A stretch of DNA of 64,000 nucleotides from Semisulcospira habei (Eukaryota; Mollusca; Gastropoda; Semisulcospiridae), in the NCBI GenBank assembly GCA_036245525.1, contig BTPG01000006.1, positions 87,873,139-87,937,138 of the forward strand. Direction: 5' to 3'. The position numbers and the translations under genes are program-made. Position 1 is the first letter of the stretch. The number at the start of each line of letters is the position of its first letter. The notes below the pieces were generated by a model. It was given only the letters and a program-made list of their open reading frames with translations. It searched no databases and was not told the DNA's origin. Below, piece by piece: positions 1-21,921 of the stretch.

Positions 1-447
1 CCCCCCAAAAAAAAAAAAAAAAAAAAAACAACCAAACAAACAAACAAAAAAAAAAACTTTTTCAATTTTTGGGCCAGGTCTGGCGTCGAGAAGCCTTCTA
101 TGTCAGGTTGAAGGTCCCAAGCAAAAGGTTGGACCCCCCCCCCCCCTCTGCGATGCAACTGTTTTATTTCACTTTGGAGACTCTAGTCACTGTGTCTCAG
201 CCAACGTTTGGAGTTTGATGTGACCTCTATCTTTGTAGTTATTTTAATGAAGAAATGCGGCTTGGTTTTGAACACAGCACGCGAAGCTCGCACAAAGGGC
301 CGGCGCAGTCTGAATAAGACGCGCCTATTTTGATATAGGCCTGGGCATATCCCTTTAGTATCTAAATCACTGATAACGACATGTATCTGAAATATCATTT
401 AAAAAAATTAAATCATGATTTTCTCTGTATTATTTCTTTGTCCGTAG
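1..447. other. No gene recognised
   Basis: A-rich start (1-58), a C-run at 127-143, then unique-looking AT-rich DNA up to the exon 1 acceptor. A 5' noncoding exon of the secreted-protein gene could lie here or upstream. Confidence 0.5.
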
Positions 448-10035
<9,588 letters not shown>

Positions 10036-10703
10036 GTAAGTGTCAGCCTTAACACATGCAGTTTATCGGGAAGTGCATTGGTAATAGGAATTAAAACGTC
10101 GTGCCTTCATTAATTAAGGCTTATAATCAGGCGGCCAAACTAACCATTGGGCAAAGCTCCTTTTTAGACTTGTCATGTTAAAGTATACATGTCAGTCTCA
10201 GTAAATTGCCGTATCCGGGAGCTATAAAGTCAGACCGCGCTTTATTCGCGATCGCGTTATTGAAGTCCTAAATTTACGTAGACCTGTGAAGAAAAACGAC
10301 TTAGTTAGCAAAAGGTTGTGCGCGGGTCAGCTAAGGCTGACTTCGGCCTGAGGACTTTTTGTTTATCGGGCATCCCCAATAAGAGCTAGACACCTAAGCG
10401 TGTTGTCAAGGAGCGCTTTGATTGGGTGTGACTTGTACTTTCGACACTGATACCGCCTCCACTGTCAAGTTGCTCAGCAGAGTTCCTATTAGAAGCAGAG
10501 AAACTGGGGAAGTAGGTCTACATCATTGTGTTGTGAAAAGTAGGGTAAACGGTGACCATGACACCAAATCAGTGCTAAATCAGTCATAATGCCGCTGCTC
10601 TGAATGCCCCAAACAATCTTCATACGCCACTGATGCATGATCAAGCTGAGTTTGTTCACTGTTATTCTTTATCTCATTATTACAAGATGTAACTGTTTCA
10701 AGT

Positions 10704-10714
10704 CAGTGTGTGTG

Positions 10715-10751
<37 letters not shown>

Positions 10752-10753
10752 CA

Positions 10754-10822
<69 letters not shown>
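10704..10822 (+). repeat. TG microsatellite
   Basis: TG run with two short interruptions (CTA near 10715 and CCAA near 10751). Confidence 0.95.
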
Positions 10823-10823
<1 letters not shown>

Positions 10824-11250
10824 CTCTCTAAAGCTGCAGTGTGTACCTAAAGTGTAACATTGACCACACAAAATCAAATACCTCTAAATGTAATTTTTTT
10901 CAATGTTTTCTTGTAAAGTCATAAAAATTTAAATCATCATTTTCTGTAAGAGAAAAATGAATATTTGTATTCATGCATTTGCATCTTTTTGTGAAGTGGT
11001 AAAGATGCGAAAGTGTAAATTCGTCCAACGTAACATTTGGAAGTATGAAGGAAACCAAATTCATTCGAGCTTCGCGCTCTCCCGCTCTCCGAACCTCTTT
11101 CAAACTGACAGAGTGCACTACTAGACTTCCGCTGACAACCGGCAAAATAGTTCGTCACAGTAGGCTGTAGATTTTCTGTCGTAAAATGTGAAAATGATGT
11201 AGTCCAACGCAACAGCCAAAACAGGAAGCGACCGGGCGCTTACGGCCATT

Positions 11251-11273
11251 AAAAAAAAAAAAAAAAAAAAAAA
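11251..11273 (+). repeat. Poly-A run
   Basis: About 23 consecutive A; could be a retroposon tail, but no element body was recognised before it. Confidence 0.8.
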
Positions 11274-11837
11274 CTTGGAAAAAAGTCTGTATTTGTATCA
11301 TTCACAATATAATAACGACCTACACGTTTCTAACACATCTCCCAAGGTCTCAGGATAAAAGTAGTTCTGTCTTCATACGTGTAGTGAAAAGAAGTGGTGC
11401 CTGTTGGTTGACATGTGTGCGGAAACACGCTTTACTTTGGACGGCTATTTCTCTCACTTGCCAAAAACTCAAGGTATCGGAATTAATTTTTGGAAAAAAT
11501 GAATCAAACAGAAAACAGTGGGTTTATACTTTTTATTGAAACTCAATTAGAATTGGTACATGAAAAGAGAAAGTGTCTCAACGCACGTCACATTTCCATC
11601 CGCGATTTTGGGCAACTTTTTGACATTTCAGGCTTAAAACACAAAGACGTCGTATTTTGAAGTGAATATTATTTCAATTTATAGTCTTTTCAATTCCCTA
11701 CAGATCGGTATCAGCAACACAGCCGACTGGTAGGACAGGTTTACAAAAATACTCATCTGTGGTACACAGCTTTGGAGAGTGACCCAAGTGCCCATGTGTG
11801 TTTGTATATATGAACAAACAGTAATCCTTCTTGGTAG

Positions 11838-12106
11838 GTTCAGCATTGGTCGAGTTGGTCATCATGATCATCCAAAGTCGAGCGGACATCATGATCATCC
11901 TAATCATAATCTTCCTACGTCGGCTGAGTCGACAGCAGCCTTCACCACTAGGTCCGCAAACTAACACGAGGGAGGAGACGAGCACCACGGACCCTCCAAA
12001 TTCTGCGATTACTGATGCGACCACAGCCGCTGGGCATAATAAGATGCCACATGTAAATAATTATAACTTCATCAAAAAGGCCGAGCATGTGCATTTGTCT
12101 GTATGA
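11838..12106 (+). CDS. Candidate terminal exon with a membrane segment (low confidence)
   Basis: An open frame follows the acceptor-like CCTTCTTGGTAG and runs to a stop at 12104-12106. Entered in phase 1, like the exons of the gene upstream, it reads a hydrophobic stretch (IMIILIIIFL), a basic stop-transfer-like RRLSRQQ, then a Ser/Thr-rich tail. That would suit the membrane anchor and cytoplasmic tail of copy 1 of the secreted-protein gene. No counterpart was found near copy 2. The hydrophobic part derives from a duplicated CATCATGATCATCC motif, so the exon could be fortuitous. Confidence 0.25.
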
Positions 12107-12177
12107 CATAATCTCTGTATATGATAATCTCTCTATGTGTTGTGACAGCAGTCAGACAATATTTTGTATTTTACAGC

Positions 12178-12300
12178 AGTTGCGGGGGCTCATGAGGATC
12201 TATGCCTCTTGACACCACCACTTTTAGTACATGTTCCTGGGAAAGCTAGGACTTTTTGTTGTTGAATTAACAAAGAATGCAGGACAGTATTTGTTCCTGT
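12178..12300 (+). repeat. Family B element, right-half fragment
   Basis: GGGGGCTCATGAGGATCTAT then GCCTCTTG and a body resembling CATGTTCCTGGGAAAGC. The left arm is missing. Confidence 0.55.
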
Positions 12301-13002
12301 GGTAAAGGAGTGACTCTGCTTTATGTAGATTTTGTGGGGCAGAGGAAGAAAGTATTGTTCATTTTCTGGCATTGACAGTTTGCTCAGGTGTTTTAGTCTG
12401 ATTTACAAGAATGATTGTGCCACAGTTGTATTCATTGGGGTGCTCTTAACTTTTCGGAAATATTAGTAATTTGTGGAATAAATAAATAAATAAATCAGCT
12501 CATTAAATAGGCGCTTTATCCCTATTGAAAATCGGCTCAAAGCGCCGCCGCGAACTGATCCCAAGAAGAACGCTCACGTGAATGAAGCGCATTCACTCAC
12601 ACACTGAACATAAACACAGAACACAGGAGCATGAGATGACTGACAAAGTTTTTGACCTCATACTAGCTTAATACCACATTTACAAAGGTATGTTTCAAGG
12701 TACTTTGCCAGCATTGCTGTTTTTAAGAATTCTAAAGAATTCTAAAGCAAAGATATAAAGTTGAGAGGTACAGCGCTGCTTTTGCAGGGCAGATAGGTAG
12801 ATTTACATAGGTAGATTTACACATGACTGGCTTCTACATCACCCCTTACAATTGGAATGGTGATGCTATTTTCTTCTGTAAATATTTTCACCATGTTCCT
12901 GATTGTCTGTGATCTAATGTTTAAACTATTAGCTGTGTGTGGTGTTTAGGTAGGCTACATTGGTATTGTAGATACTAGTATGTGTATGTGTCTGGAGGAG
13001 GT

Positions 13003-13048
13003 GTGTGTGTGTGGGGGGGGGGGGGAGGGGTGGGGGGTGGGGGGGGGG
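13003..13048 (+). repeat. TG and poly-G tract
   Basis: TGTGTGTG followed by several G-runs of 6-10; possible G-quadruplex. Confidence 0.85.
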
Positions 13049-13363
13049 TATTGTATTAAATTGTTATAGGGAACAGAGGCAAATTAGAATACTAATACAT
13101 GTACTGCATTGTATACATAACAGACATGGTTACCTTATTGTTACAGCATTGATAATGATATTTGACTACGCTTCAGTCTTGTGCTCAGACATTGTCTTGT
13201 TTGTCTTCGCACATCGGTTTTAATTTACATACCCACCTCCTTACTTGTCTTTATGCCTTATCTGCTGTGCACTTATGTTTTTTATGTTTGTGGACTATAT
13301 GTATCTGTATATGCCCAAAAGAAATCAATAAAAACAAAGAATGCAGAAACACAATCTGCGTCA

Positions 13364-13402
13364 GCGTTAACCCTTTGGCTGTTGGTAATGCTGTTGCCGC
13401 GA
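13364..13402 (+). repeat. Family E half copy
   Basis: GTTAACCCTTTGGCTGTTGG then TAATGCTGTTG, the left half of the family E outline. Confidence 0.5.
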
Positions 13403-13674
13403 TGATTCCTGGTAAAGTACGTGTTGTTGTTCGGATCGCTAGAGGTGTTCATTCACTAGGCCTTGAACGCCCTTCTCTGGTCTCTGGCTCCCAAATGGAC
13501 GCCAGGTGAGCGAAAGGTCCTCAGGTCGACGTCGGCCTGAGATTTCCCGTGCACATCTATATGAGCGAGGCAACTTGACTCAGGCTGCCGTCGACGAATC
13601 CGATGACCTTTTTGCAGTGCAAGATAGGGTTGACCGCACGTAAAAGGCAAAACATTTTTTTTTTATTGAAGGGG

Positions 13675-13780
13675 TGGGGTGGGATAGGAGGGGGGTGGGT
13701 GGGTGGGTGTGGGTGGTTGGGTGGGTGGTGGAGGTGGTGGTGTGTGTGTGTGTGTGTGTGTGTGTGGGGGGGGGGGGTGC
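13675..13780 (+). repeat. GGT/GGGT low-complexity tract and TG run
   Basis: GGTGGGTGGGTG units, a TG run at 13739-13765, then poly-G. Confidence 0.85.
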
Positions 13781-13789
13781 TTTGGAGGT

Positions 13790-13960
13790 ATATCGGTAAC
13801 TCTCGCAGAGCTAGCCTTAAGGACAAGCGGCTCAGGAGAAAAAACAGAGATGCCGCAACTCAGAACCCTTGCAGCCACTGCGGTCGAACCTGCCTGTCCC
13901 GGATTGGCCTCCGCAGCCACGAACAAGCCTGCAGACGTCGTGGGCAACTCCTATAAAATC
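13790..13960 (+). mobile_element. LINE 3' ORF remnant with a C-terminal zinc finger
   Basis: The open frame ending near 13956 reads CSHCGRTCLSRIGLRSHEQA preceded by KRLRRKNRDAA. It matches in form the C-terminal C2H2 finger of the frameshifted LINE at 49230-52480 (CSHCQRTF...GLISHLR). It is preceded by a G/TG low-complexity tract that has replaced the rest of the element. Confidence 0.6.
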
Positions 13961-14589
13961 TTCGTTCGCGAAGTCAAGCCAAGAGAGAGAGGTAATTATA
14001 GGTGCAGAAACGAAAACAATCTGTAATATTGAATACTTGCTGTGCTTTATGATCTAGGTAAAACCGCCAACTATACTGCACAGTTGTCCCAGAGTTATGA
14101 AATTTGGCAGGTAAGTACAGTTTTTTTTTAATGCAGTTGCGATTGTCACCATTCAGTTTTGTGTGACCGTTAAAAAGGGGGGATAACTCTTACAGGCATT
14201 TTAACACTTTATAAGGATTGGAGCCCATCCATATTTTATGGACTAAAATGTGTTTTGCTAGAATTAGGCGACAAAAGTGACTGTATGTAAATTATACAAA
14301 CGTTTTGTCCGTTTGTACATCGGTCTGTCTGTTCACGGCAGTTATTAAGGTCACACCATTTTTTGACAATGGTAAACGTTGATGCAGGTGTTTTCTCTGA
14401 GACTGCTTTGACCACATACTTTAAAGTTGTCATGGTGTTAGTCGATTGTAAAACCCGTTTAAAAAACCCAAATTGGAATGACCTGTAGAAACGGTGAAGG
14501 TCGCGAGTGGTCAATTACAATATGACACATAACCATATACTTCATACAAACGTGCCTGAAGTTTGATTATTATGGGAAATCGGGTTAGG

Positions 14590-15900
14590 TCTAAGTATAC
14601 AGTAACTTAAATACATTACCTTTCTTTGCGTACACTCGTTTAAGTGACCTTTGCCAAAAAAATAATGTCATAAAAGGTCAGCAAATGTGGTGAATGGCAT
14701 TTTGACAAAACCCAACTTTCACTGAAGTACTTTTCAACACTCTACAGACAATGGTTATTACAAACATTATTGCTGACAATACTATTACATGAATCAGCTT
14801 ATGGATGCCATTTGTTACCCTCTCTTATCACATAGGGGGAGCAAGGGGTATACTGGATTTAATGTGTCTGAATGTTTGGGATTAAATATTCTTCCTTTTT
14901 GTTCCTTGTCAAGGCAATCTTTTCTGAAACCATGAAATTGATTCAGCCGAAACTTTAACTGACGACAGTCTTTGGTCAACTCAGCGTGTCAGTTGAACAG
15001 ATAAAGTCGCTATCGCTTAGGTAAAGGTGACAGTGGACAGATTTTTTCTCCTTTGCGTAAGTTCACAGAAACTACTCAAAAGATTTCTTTCAAATGTTGT
15101 ATGTTGATAGATAATAATACAACAAAGTATTGTATGCAAACATTTTGACACGACCTTCCAGACTGAGGGTCATGGCCGCGGCGGCAGTGTTTACTTTCAA
15201 GTGGTTTGTATGCCTTAAACCGTCAGACGGATTTGCCTCAAACTTTAGCTGATAAGAGTAAGTATATCAAAGGAAGTGTCACAGACAAGAATCAATTGCT
15301 GTTTTTGAGGTCAAGGTCATGGTAACAATGTTTGTTCTTGGTCTTTGTATTTGACATCTGTGAAACGACCAAGACTGTTTGCTTCAAATGTTATGTATTC
15401 TATAGGAATGGTAAACAGAATGTGCTTATGCTTGAATGACGTGACTAATATGAAGGTCAAGGTCATAGCAGACATGCTCTTTTTTAAAGTCATCTATTCT
15501 TGTCCGGACAAAATATATGAAATCTGATCCTTCCAGACGGAAATTAAAATTATGACAGAGCTTCAAGTAAGATTTTAAATCTTTAAGAGATATCTCCAAA
15601 TCTAGTACATACCTTTGCTTCGTATTTGGTATGTTGTGGGGTATTCATGACAAATACGTCTCCTTAATGAATTATGTCATTATCTTGAAAGTCAAGGACA
15701 TAGCAGCCATGTCTTTTTCAAATTATGTATTCTTCCAAATAATGTCTCTGTTAGAAAATTAGCTCACGCTGACACAGTTGTGGCTGTTTTTGACAGTTTG
15801 TTGGACTGTAATCTTTGCTGACTTGAGTGTAAGTACAACAAGACCTTTTATGCATTTTAAAATAACCTTTCAGAGGTCTGAAGGTCAGAGGAAGTCGGAG
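14590..15900 (+). repeat. Degenerate long-unit repeat array with GGTCAAGGTCAT motif
   Basis: Related blocks recur every 140-240 bp: GAGGGTCATGGCCGCGG near 15170, GAGGTCAAGGTCATGG near 15308, GAAGGTCAAGGTCATAGCAG near 15452, AAAGTCAAGGACATAGCAG near 15689. No coding potential was recognised. The same motif reappears inverted after the solo LTR. Confidence 0.45.
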
Positions 15901-16244
15901 GAAGTCACGAAAGTATATTCCATCTAATTTCTCAGGTGAGGTAAGAACAGCACATTATCAACCCTACAACACTGAGTTTACTTTCTCCAACAACAGGTCC
16001 AACCAGCTGAAATGAAACAGGCACACTGAAAAAAAGTAGAGGATAAAGATTGATAGCTCAAAGAATGGTGATTGCTTCCACAGTTTTTAGATATGTCATA
16101 TGAATAATGTAAGCTAAGTGCCAATGTTCTTTTTGTGTAAGACACTTTGTCATCACCCACATTTTGCATTAAAGCGGATTAGTGTTTCGAGACTTATTAA
16201 CTGCACAGAGGTTCTAACAAATATGGTATGTAGTCGTGCCCTTG

Positions 16245-18010
16245 TGTCACGTAACGGATGTGACATGTTGTTTTATTTTTTTCGCCAAGTCGTTTTTCTG
16301 TTAATAAATGTAGATCGCCGAATTCTGTACATAGCCTTAGTTTAGGGAAGTTAATAAACGTAGTGTGAGCGTAATCGTAAAGCCCGTGCAGCAAGCTTAA
16401 CAGTGAGCGAGTACAGCGGTTGCACGCTTTAGCCAAGTAGCTTTAAACCGAACAGTGTTCAGAAGCAAAGTTAACCTGCGAGGTAGCAGTAGGATATTAG
16501 TCAGTCAGCGGAGTTAGCCAGCGAAGTGAGAGTCTGGGTCAGGGTGCGGCCTCGTTTGGAGCCCTTGACAAGCTGTGTGAGGGTTCTTTTACCCTCCCTG
16601 CAAGACCACGGCCAGTGTTCCTGGGTGTGGGTGTCCCGAGAGACTTGCGACCACGGCTGCTACTCACCAGAAGACCCCTCCGGTTCGTCTTCGTCTTGTT
16701 TGTCTCGTCCTGCCGGAGGACTCACCAGTGACAGGTATTTATTCATGCCATGTTCCTCAGTTAGCTGCTGTGCTCTCGGGTGTGTGAATGTGTACATAGG
16801 GGCGGAAGGGTATGTTCGTCTAGTTTTTTAGTGATGTTTTAATTGAGTCTTTAACCATGTTTTTTAGGTTGGGTTGTAATGTGGTGGGTGTCGGATTTAG
16901 TTTATGTTCGGCTGTCGCCGAGTGAGTATATTTAAAGGGCCATGTTGTAAAATGAATTAAAGTGGGTATCCTTTCAAATATATATTGGTATTAAGTCCTA
17001 GATGTAATGTAATAAGATTGTCACGTTGGGTGGTTGCTGGTGATTATTTCATATCTTTGTATGTACATCTGGATATTTTGATAATGTTGGTTTTAGCAGT
17101 GGCAATGTTATTATACAAAAGTGGTTGTGCTAGCTTAATGCTAGTGTAATAGAATAGTGCAGACCTGGTGAATGTTGAATGTACACAGGAAGCTTTCATA
17201 TCCATGATTGTATATTTAATATGGCCAAGGCAGGTATTAGGGTGAGACGAGACACAACTCACGTGGTTTGTGAGTAGGTGCGTGTCAAATAGGCCAGAAT
17301 TAACTGTGTTGGCACTTTGACTGACAATGCGCCCTTTTCCAGTGCACTGGCTTCGATCATTGGCTTCGAAGATTTCGTTCTTCGATCTCATCATCCACGA
17401 CCAACGGTGACGCATCATCGGGAGTCGGAACGCCTTCGCTAGCCGGTCCTGTTGGACAAGCACGTTGGGCTACAGCAGGCTGATTCTACGTTCTGAGCGT
17501 CGGTCACAGGCGTGCGTGGGCAAGCGCGGCTACGGTGCTCTGTGGTGTAGGGGTAGTACTCTTACGTTATGAGCCACCCTGTCTAGTGTGGGACAGAGGA
17601 CACTGTACAGAGACAAAGTTACCCGCCTTGTATAGCCGTTGGCCATATTAGTCATTATCACCTGTTAGTCATATTCACATATTAGTCATTATCACCTGTT
17701 AGTCATATTCATCTGTTAGTCATATTCACCTGTTAGTCATATTCACCTGTTAGTCATTTTCACTTGTTAGTCATTTTTTATATGTTAATCTTTTTTAAGT
17801 GTTAATACGTTATGAGTGCATGTGTGGGTATGTGTGAGTGTGTGGGGCGTTAGTGGGTCGGGGTGGGAGTTAGAGTAAGGGTAGGTAATAAAGTATTTGT
17901 TTGTTGTTTATCACTGGCGTTGCGTTATTTATTTAGAGTGGGTGGGTTTTCTCGAGTGTCTGCACTCATATTGTCCACGGCGCCCTGACTCCGTCAGGCG
18001 TGTCGTGACA
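16245..18010. mobile_element. Solo LTR (about 1.77 kb) with a 5-bp target duplication
   Basis: The element starts TGTCACG and ends CGTGACA, giving the TG...CA termini and short inverted repeat expected of an LTR. The 5 bp CCTTG occurs at 16240-16244 and again at 18011-18015. An AATAAA-like signal lies at about 17887. Internally there is a tandem repeat at 17640-17815. No gag or pol sequence lies beside it, so recombination between two LTRs left a solo copy. Superfamily (Gypsy or BEL) cannot be told. Confidence 0.7.
17640..17815 (+). repeat. Tandem repeat, unit about 17 bp, within the solo LTR
   Basis: About ten variants of CCTGTTAGTCATATTCA, degrading toward TGTTAATCTTTTTTAAG at the right end. 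Confidence 0.75.
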
Positions 18011-18015
18011 CCTTG

Positions 18016-18480
18016 ACCTTCCGGTTAAGGACCAGCTTTTGGTTCATGGTACTTAACTTTTATTTTGAGTATCATGGCCTTAAATTTGGATCCAATCGGT
18101 CAAGTCTTTTAATTAAGAGAAAAGGTCTGCAGAATGCGTCAAACCAACATCGTATCCATGGCCATGACCTTGATGATGACAGCTTGATTCTCTCAACAAA
18201 CATTTTGTTATGAGTTATATCAGTATATTAAATTTAGTTTTAATTGGTTCAGTGCCTTCAGAATTCTTGTCTGCACTAAGGTTCCAATACAACAGCTGTC
18301 GTAACTTTGAACTTTACAGCAACGAGTGTTTGGTTCTGGCATTTCTTTTAAAACACAGAATGTCATCGTCAACTATCTGGATCGAATTCGGTCCAGTGAT
18401 TTTAGATACATGGCACGCAAGAACGCTCCTATAAATATGACGGCTATGACCTTGACCTCGGAGAATACACTACAACCCTA
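18016..18480 (-). repeat. Continuation of the degenerate array after the solo LTR, inverted motif
   Basis: GGCCATGACCTTGATGATGA near 18160 and GGCTATGACCTTGACC near 18442 are reverse complements of the GGTCAAGGTCAT motif of 14590-15900. Confidence 0.4.
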
Positions 18481-19129
18481 GTTGATAATATTTCAGTTTT
18501 GAAGTGGAGTATCATGATGTACAGTGTCACGCGACAGTAAGGTTTTAAAACAGTTTGTATGTCCAATCGCCTTTTATGAAGCAGGATTGCAAAATAATGT
18601 TCAAGAATACTAGGGGCTACCCAAGACCTTGAATAGAGGGTGCTGGTAGGATTGCTGGTAGTTTGGTGATAAGACAAACAACTATTACGCAAAAATGTAT
18701 GTATGTGGCTGATATACTTTGCGAGAACTTGTCAATCCTGGTGTTTCAGACATTTGAATATTATGTGTCAAATGAGCCGACAAAACACAGACTACTGGTT
18801 AAATAAGACGTAATGGTATAGAAACAGGAAATGCGTTAGATCTTATGTTTATGAGGCAGGTGCTGACATAATACGGCAATGAAAAGTAATAATAAATTGA
18901 CAAAGAAACTTGCCTTTTAAGTCTTGTGTCGTAAATAAAGATAACTTCGAATATCTTTAGAACTGTCACGTTGGTACCTTCTTGATTCTGACTTGACATT
19001 AACACCTGGTTACGCCTCACTGGCATTCGAAGAAGATGAAAACGATCACCTATTTTATATTCATGTACTTTCCTTCATATTTACTAAATCCTAGCCATGC
19101 AGTTACACGCTGTACACAACAACCTATTT

Positions 19130-19560
19130 CCTAAGGATAAGGTTGTGATAGGCAGCCATCTTGGATATGGCGGCCATGTTTCACTGAAACTTAACGAAAT
19201 GTGTGTCATCATATCAAGATTAAGATCATGTTTTATTCCTTAAAAAATGTAGTTTCTTATTACGAATATAGTTTTCTTAACACGGTGCTCAACTATGGAC
19301 TATTAAATGATTCAACGAAAAGACTGATGAAAATGTTGAGAACAAATAATTTATTGACACGAAAAACGTGTACATTTTTCAAATGTTATTATAAACGTCT
19401 TGAAAATAGTAACGTCCTAGCTATTCAAAAGTGTGTTTATTTTATCATTAATGATGTTTTCAGCAGCCTGGTGTCCTATATTGTCCAGCACCCCCAACCT
19501 CAAGAAAACATAAGGTGTGCCGTCGCCATCTTGAAATTGGCGGCCATGTGCCACTCTTAT
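19130..19560 (+). repeat. Two related units about 365 bp apart
   Basis: CAGCCATCTTGGATATGGCG near 19152 and CGCCATCTTGAAATTGGCGG near 19523, with similar flanks (CAACCT before, GGCCATGT after). Confidence 0.5.
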
Positions 19561-19971
19561 TTGTGAAAGCAAGCCTATTCATATTCTACTATAATCAAAC
19601 TAATTAAACACGAACGCCAAATGTTTTTTACTTCAAAATTGCATTATGAGATTCGGTTAAAAAGCAATGGGAGTAAAATGGCCATTCCAAAAATGGCGTC
19701 ACAAACGATTTTTTAAAAAATCGGTCCCAAGGCAAAATCTCGATGATATTCTAATCGTTTTATCATTAGGACATTGCATCCTACCAATGCCCACAATTTG
19801 GTGTTTGTAAGTTGAATATGCAGAGTAAAGCACTTTTCATGGCGCTTTTGCCTAAACTAATATAATGTATACCTGGTGCGCAAGGCTTCATTTCAATTGG
19901 GAAATGTTTGAATGTATCACATCAATGGGTTGGCGTCATTGACTTCAAAAGTGTAGAAACTTGCTTGTCAA

Positions 19972-20023
19972 TGGGGGGGGGGGGGGGGGGGTGGGGGTGA
20001 ATCTCACTCTCTGTATCTTCGCA

Positions 20024-20060
<37 letters not shown>

Positions 20061-20090
20061 CGTGCGTGCATGTGTGCGTGCGTGCGTGAA
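19972..20090 (+). repeat. Poly-G, TG and CGTG tract
   Basis: A G-run of about 19 (19973-19991), then TG and CGTG units. Confidence 0.85.
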
Positions 20091-20361
20091 CAGCGGTAGT
20101 TGTATGTTTAGTGCTTGTGAGCATTGTCCTCTCATGCTTTAGTATGGTGACTGGCGTTATGAGCGTGGCATCAGACTGATCATTTTATGAACAACATGAG
20201 TTGCTTAATTCTGAGTTTAGTTTTAGTCTTTCTATGTTCTTTGTGAAACAAACGCTGATTTTCAGAACACTGAAAGGTTTCGTTTGTTCATACGAGTGTA
20301 AGTGTGCGCGGGTGGGAATGATTTACCAGAATAAAACTGTAATTCCCAAGATGTGAAGTAA

Positions 20362-20363
<2 letters not shown>

Positions 20364-20449
<86 letters not shown>
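20364..20449 (+). repeat. GA microsatellite
   Basis: About 86 bp of GA. Confidence 0.95.
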
Positions 20450-20451
<2 letters not shown>

Positions 20452-21676
20452 AAACAATGTCATTTTAAAATGAGGGATATATCTTCCAGCTTAAAATGAG
20501 GGATGTCTTCCAGCTTGTCCCCAGAATACTGCTAATAATAGAAGCAAACAGCAACACAAATCAAGTACTATATACCGTAAAAATAATAGTTTAGAATTAT
20601 ATATCTATATATTAATTATATATAGAAAAGTTATAATGTATGAAGAAAGACAATTTACAACGTTTATGACGTGCATTTAATTAGAGAAGGATGGGGATTA
20701 TTTATAAACTATACCCCAGTTCGTTAGTCATAAACACTACTGCTACATCTGTGGCTGCGGGGGCTCATGAGGATCTATGCCTCTTACTGAGACCATTTTT
20801 AATCCATGTTTTTGGACGGTTGTGGTTTTTGTCCGTTGCATGAGCAAAGACGGATTTCAAAAACGAAAATGTACGTACAGTGGCAATGAAAGGGTAAAGG
20901 TTTCTCCATCTCTCTCTCTCCCGCCACGTTCACTAGAAAGCAGCAGATGCCAACCAATATATACATGTACCAAGCACAACCATCCAACCAACCAACCAGT
21001 CAAACAGCCAGCAAAAACTGGTTGCCTTGTGTCAGATACTTAGGCAGCAATTTATAGGCAACTGATAATGATTCTAGTTAATATGCTACAAACCGTAAGT
21101 GCCTTATTTTTTAAACAGTCTAAATAACATTCAGAATCACCGTCAGACAGGCGTCAGACACAGTCAGATCAGAAAATAGCCAAACATTGACAGAAATGCT
21201 GTTGCAGTGTGTTACAGCCGAAAGGCATTTTCATTTTCTTATCTTTCGAGTTACGAACGTTTCACTGATGCGCTAAAAATAACAATAAACACTTGAAAAC
21301 AATTGAAATGACTAATAATGAACTTGCAGCAGAATGTCGTGACCCGTGTATATCCATAAACTGCAAGACGCATCCCCGAAATCTTTTGACAAAAAAAAAA
21401 GTTATATTCCAAAATATACTGAAAGAACACCTTTTGACTTCATGCTGACAGTTTAGTAACTGGAGTGAATTAAACACCAGTCAAATGCAAAGTGCCAAAT
21501 AATTTGCAAAAGAGTGTGATGAGGTGAAAACCTTGTTGGTTAAGGGTATGTCTGGAACCTGACAACTGCCAGAATTATTGTCAGTTAGGTTCCAAATATT
21601 AAAACCAGTTTAATAAAGCGTGATTAACCTGCTTGCTGTCAGTCTTAACAACGAGTGATGGTAAACTGATGTGCCA
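20450..21676. other. No gene recognised
   Basis: AT-rich, with a TATATA tract at about 20595-20625 and the family B fragment at 20751-20900. Confidence 0.5.
20751..20900 (+). repeat. Family B element, right-half fragment
   Basis: GGGGGCTCATGAGGATCTAT, then CTTACTGAGACC and AATCCATGTTTTTGGACGG, ending in GGCAATGAAAGGGTAA. The left half is missing. Confidence 0.55.
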
Positions 21677-21880
21677 TTAACCCGTTCAGTGCCGAGAAAA
21701 TGTGAACACCATTGAACTGCAAGAGGTATAGATACCCATGAACCCCCGCAACTTGAGGATCTATGCCTCTTGCTGACACCAGTTTGAATCCATGTTCCCG
21801 GGGCAGCTAGATGTGTTTAGTATTGAATTAACCAAGACTCCAGAAACACAAGCTGGGTCAACTGGTACTGAACGGGTAAT
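21677..21880. mobile_element. TTAA element, family B
   Basis: TTAACCCGTTCAGTGCC at the left and GGTACTGAACGGGTAA at the right. It contains GCAAGAGGTATAGAT and AGGATCTATGCCTCTTG, the family B core hairpin, here with a shortened loop side. A right body with TTGAATCCATGTTCC follows. Confidence 0.75.
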
Positions 21881-21921
21881 AGGTTAGTCTATTTTGCTCT
21901 TAGAAATGGTCAATGACTAAC

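Noticed and set aside
13703..14026. Immunoglobulin-like ending (a Tyr-x-Cys pattern, GNYRC) in a plus frame
   Set aside because: It follows directly after the LINE zinc-finger tail in its 3' UTR and has no other Ig strand motifs; taken as chance.
17044..17463. 139-residue minus-strand ORF
   Set aside because: Lies inside the solo LTR and shows no retroviral or cellular motif.
17535..17610. tRNA gene-like stretch (TGGTGTAGGGGTAGTACTC)
   Set aside because: Only an A-box-like motif; no B box, and no cloverleaf could be drawn. It lies inside the solo LTR.
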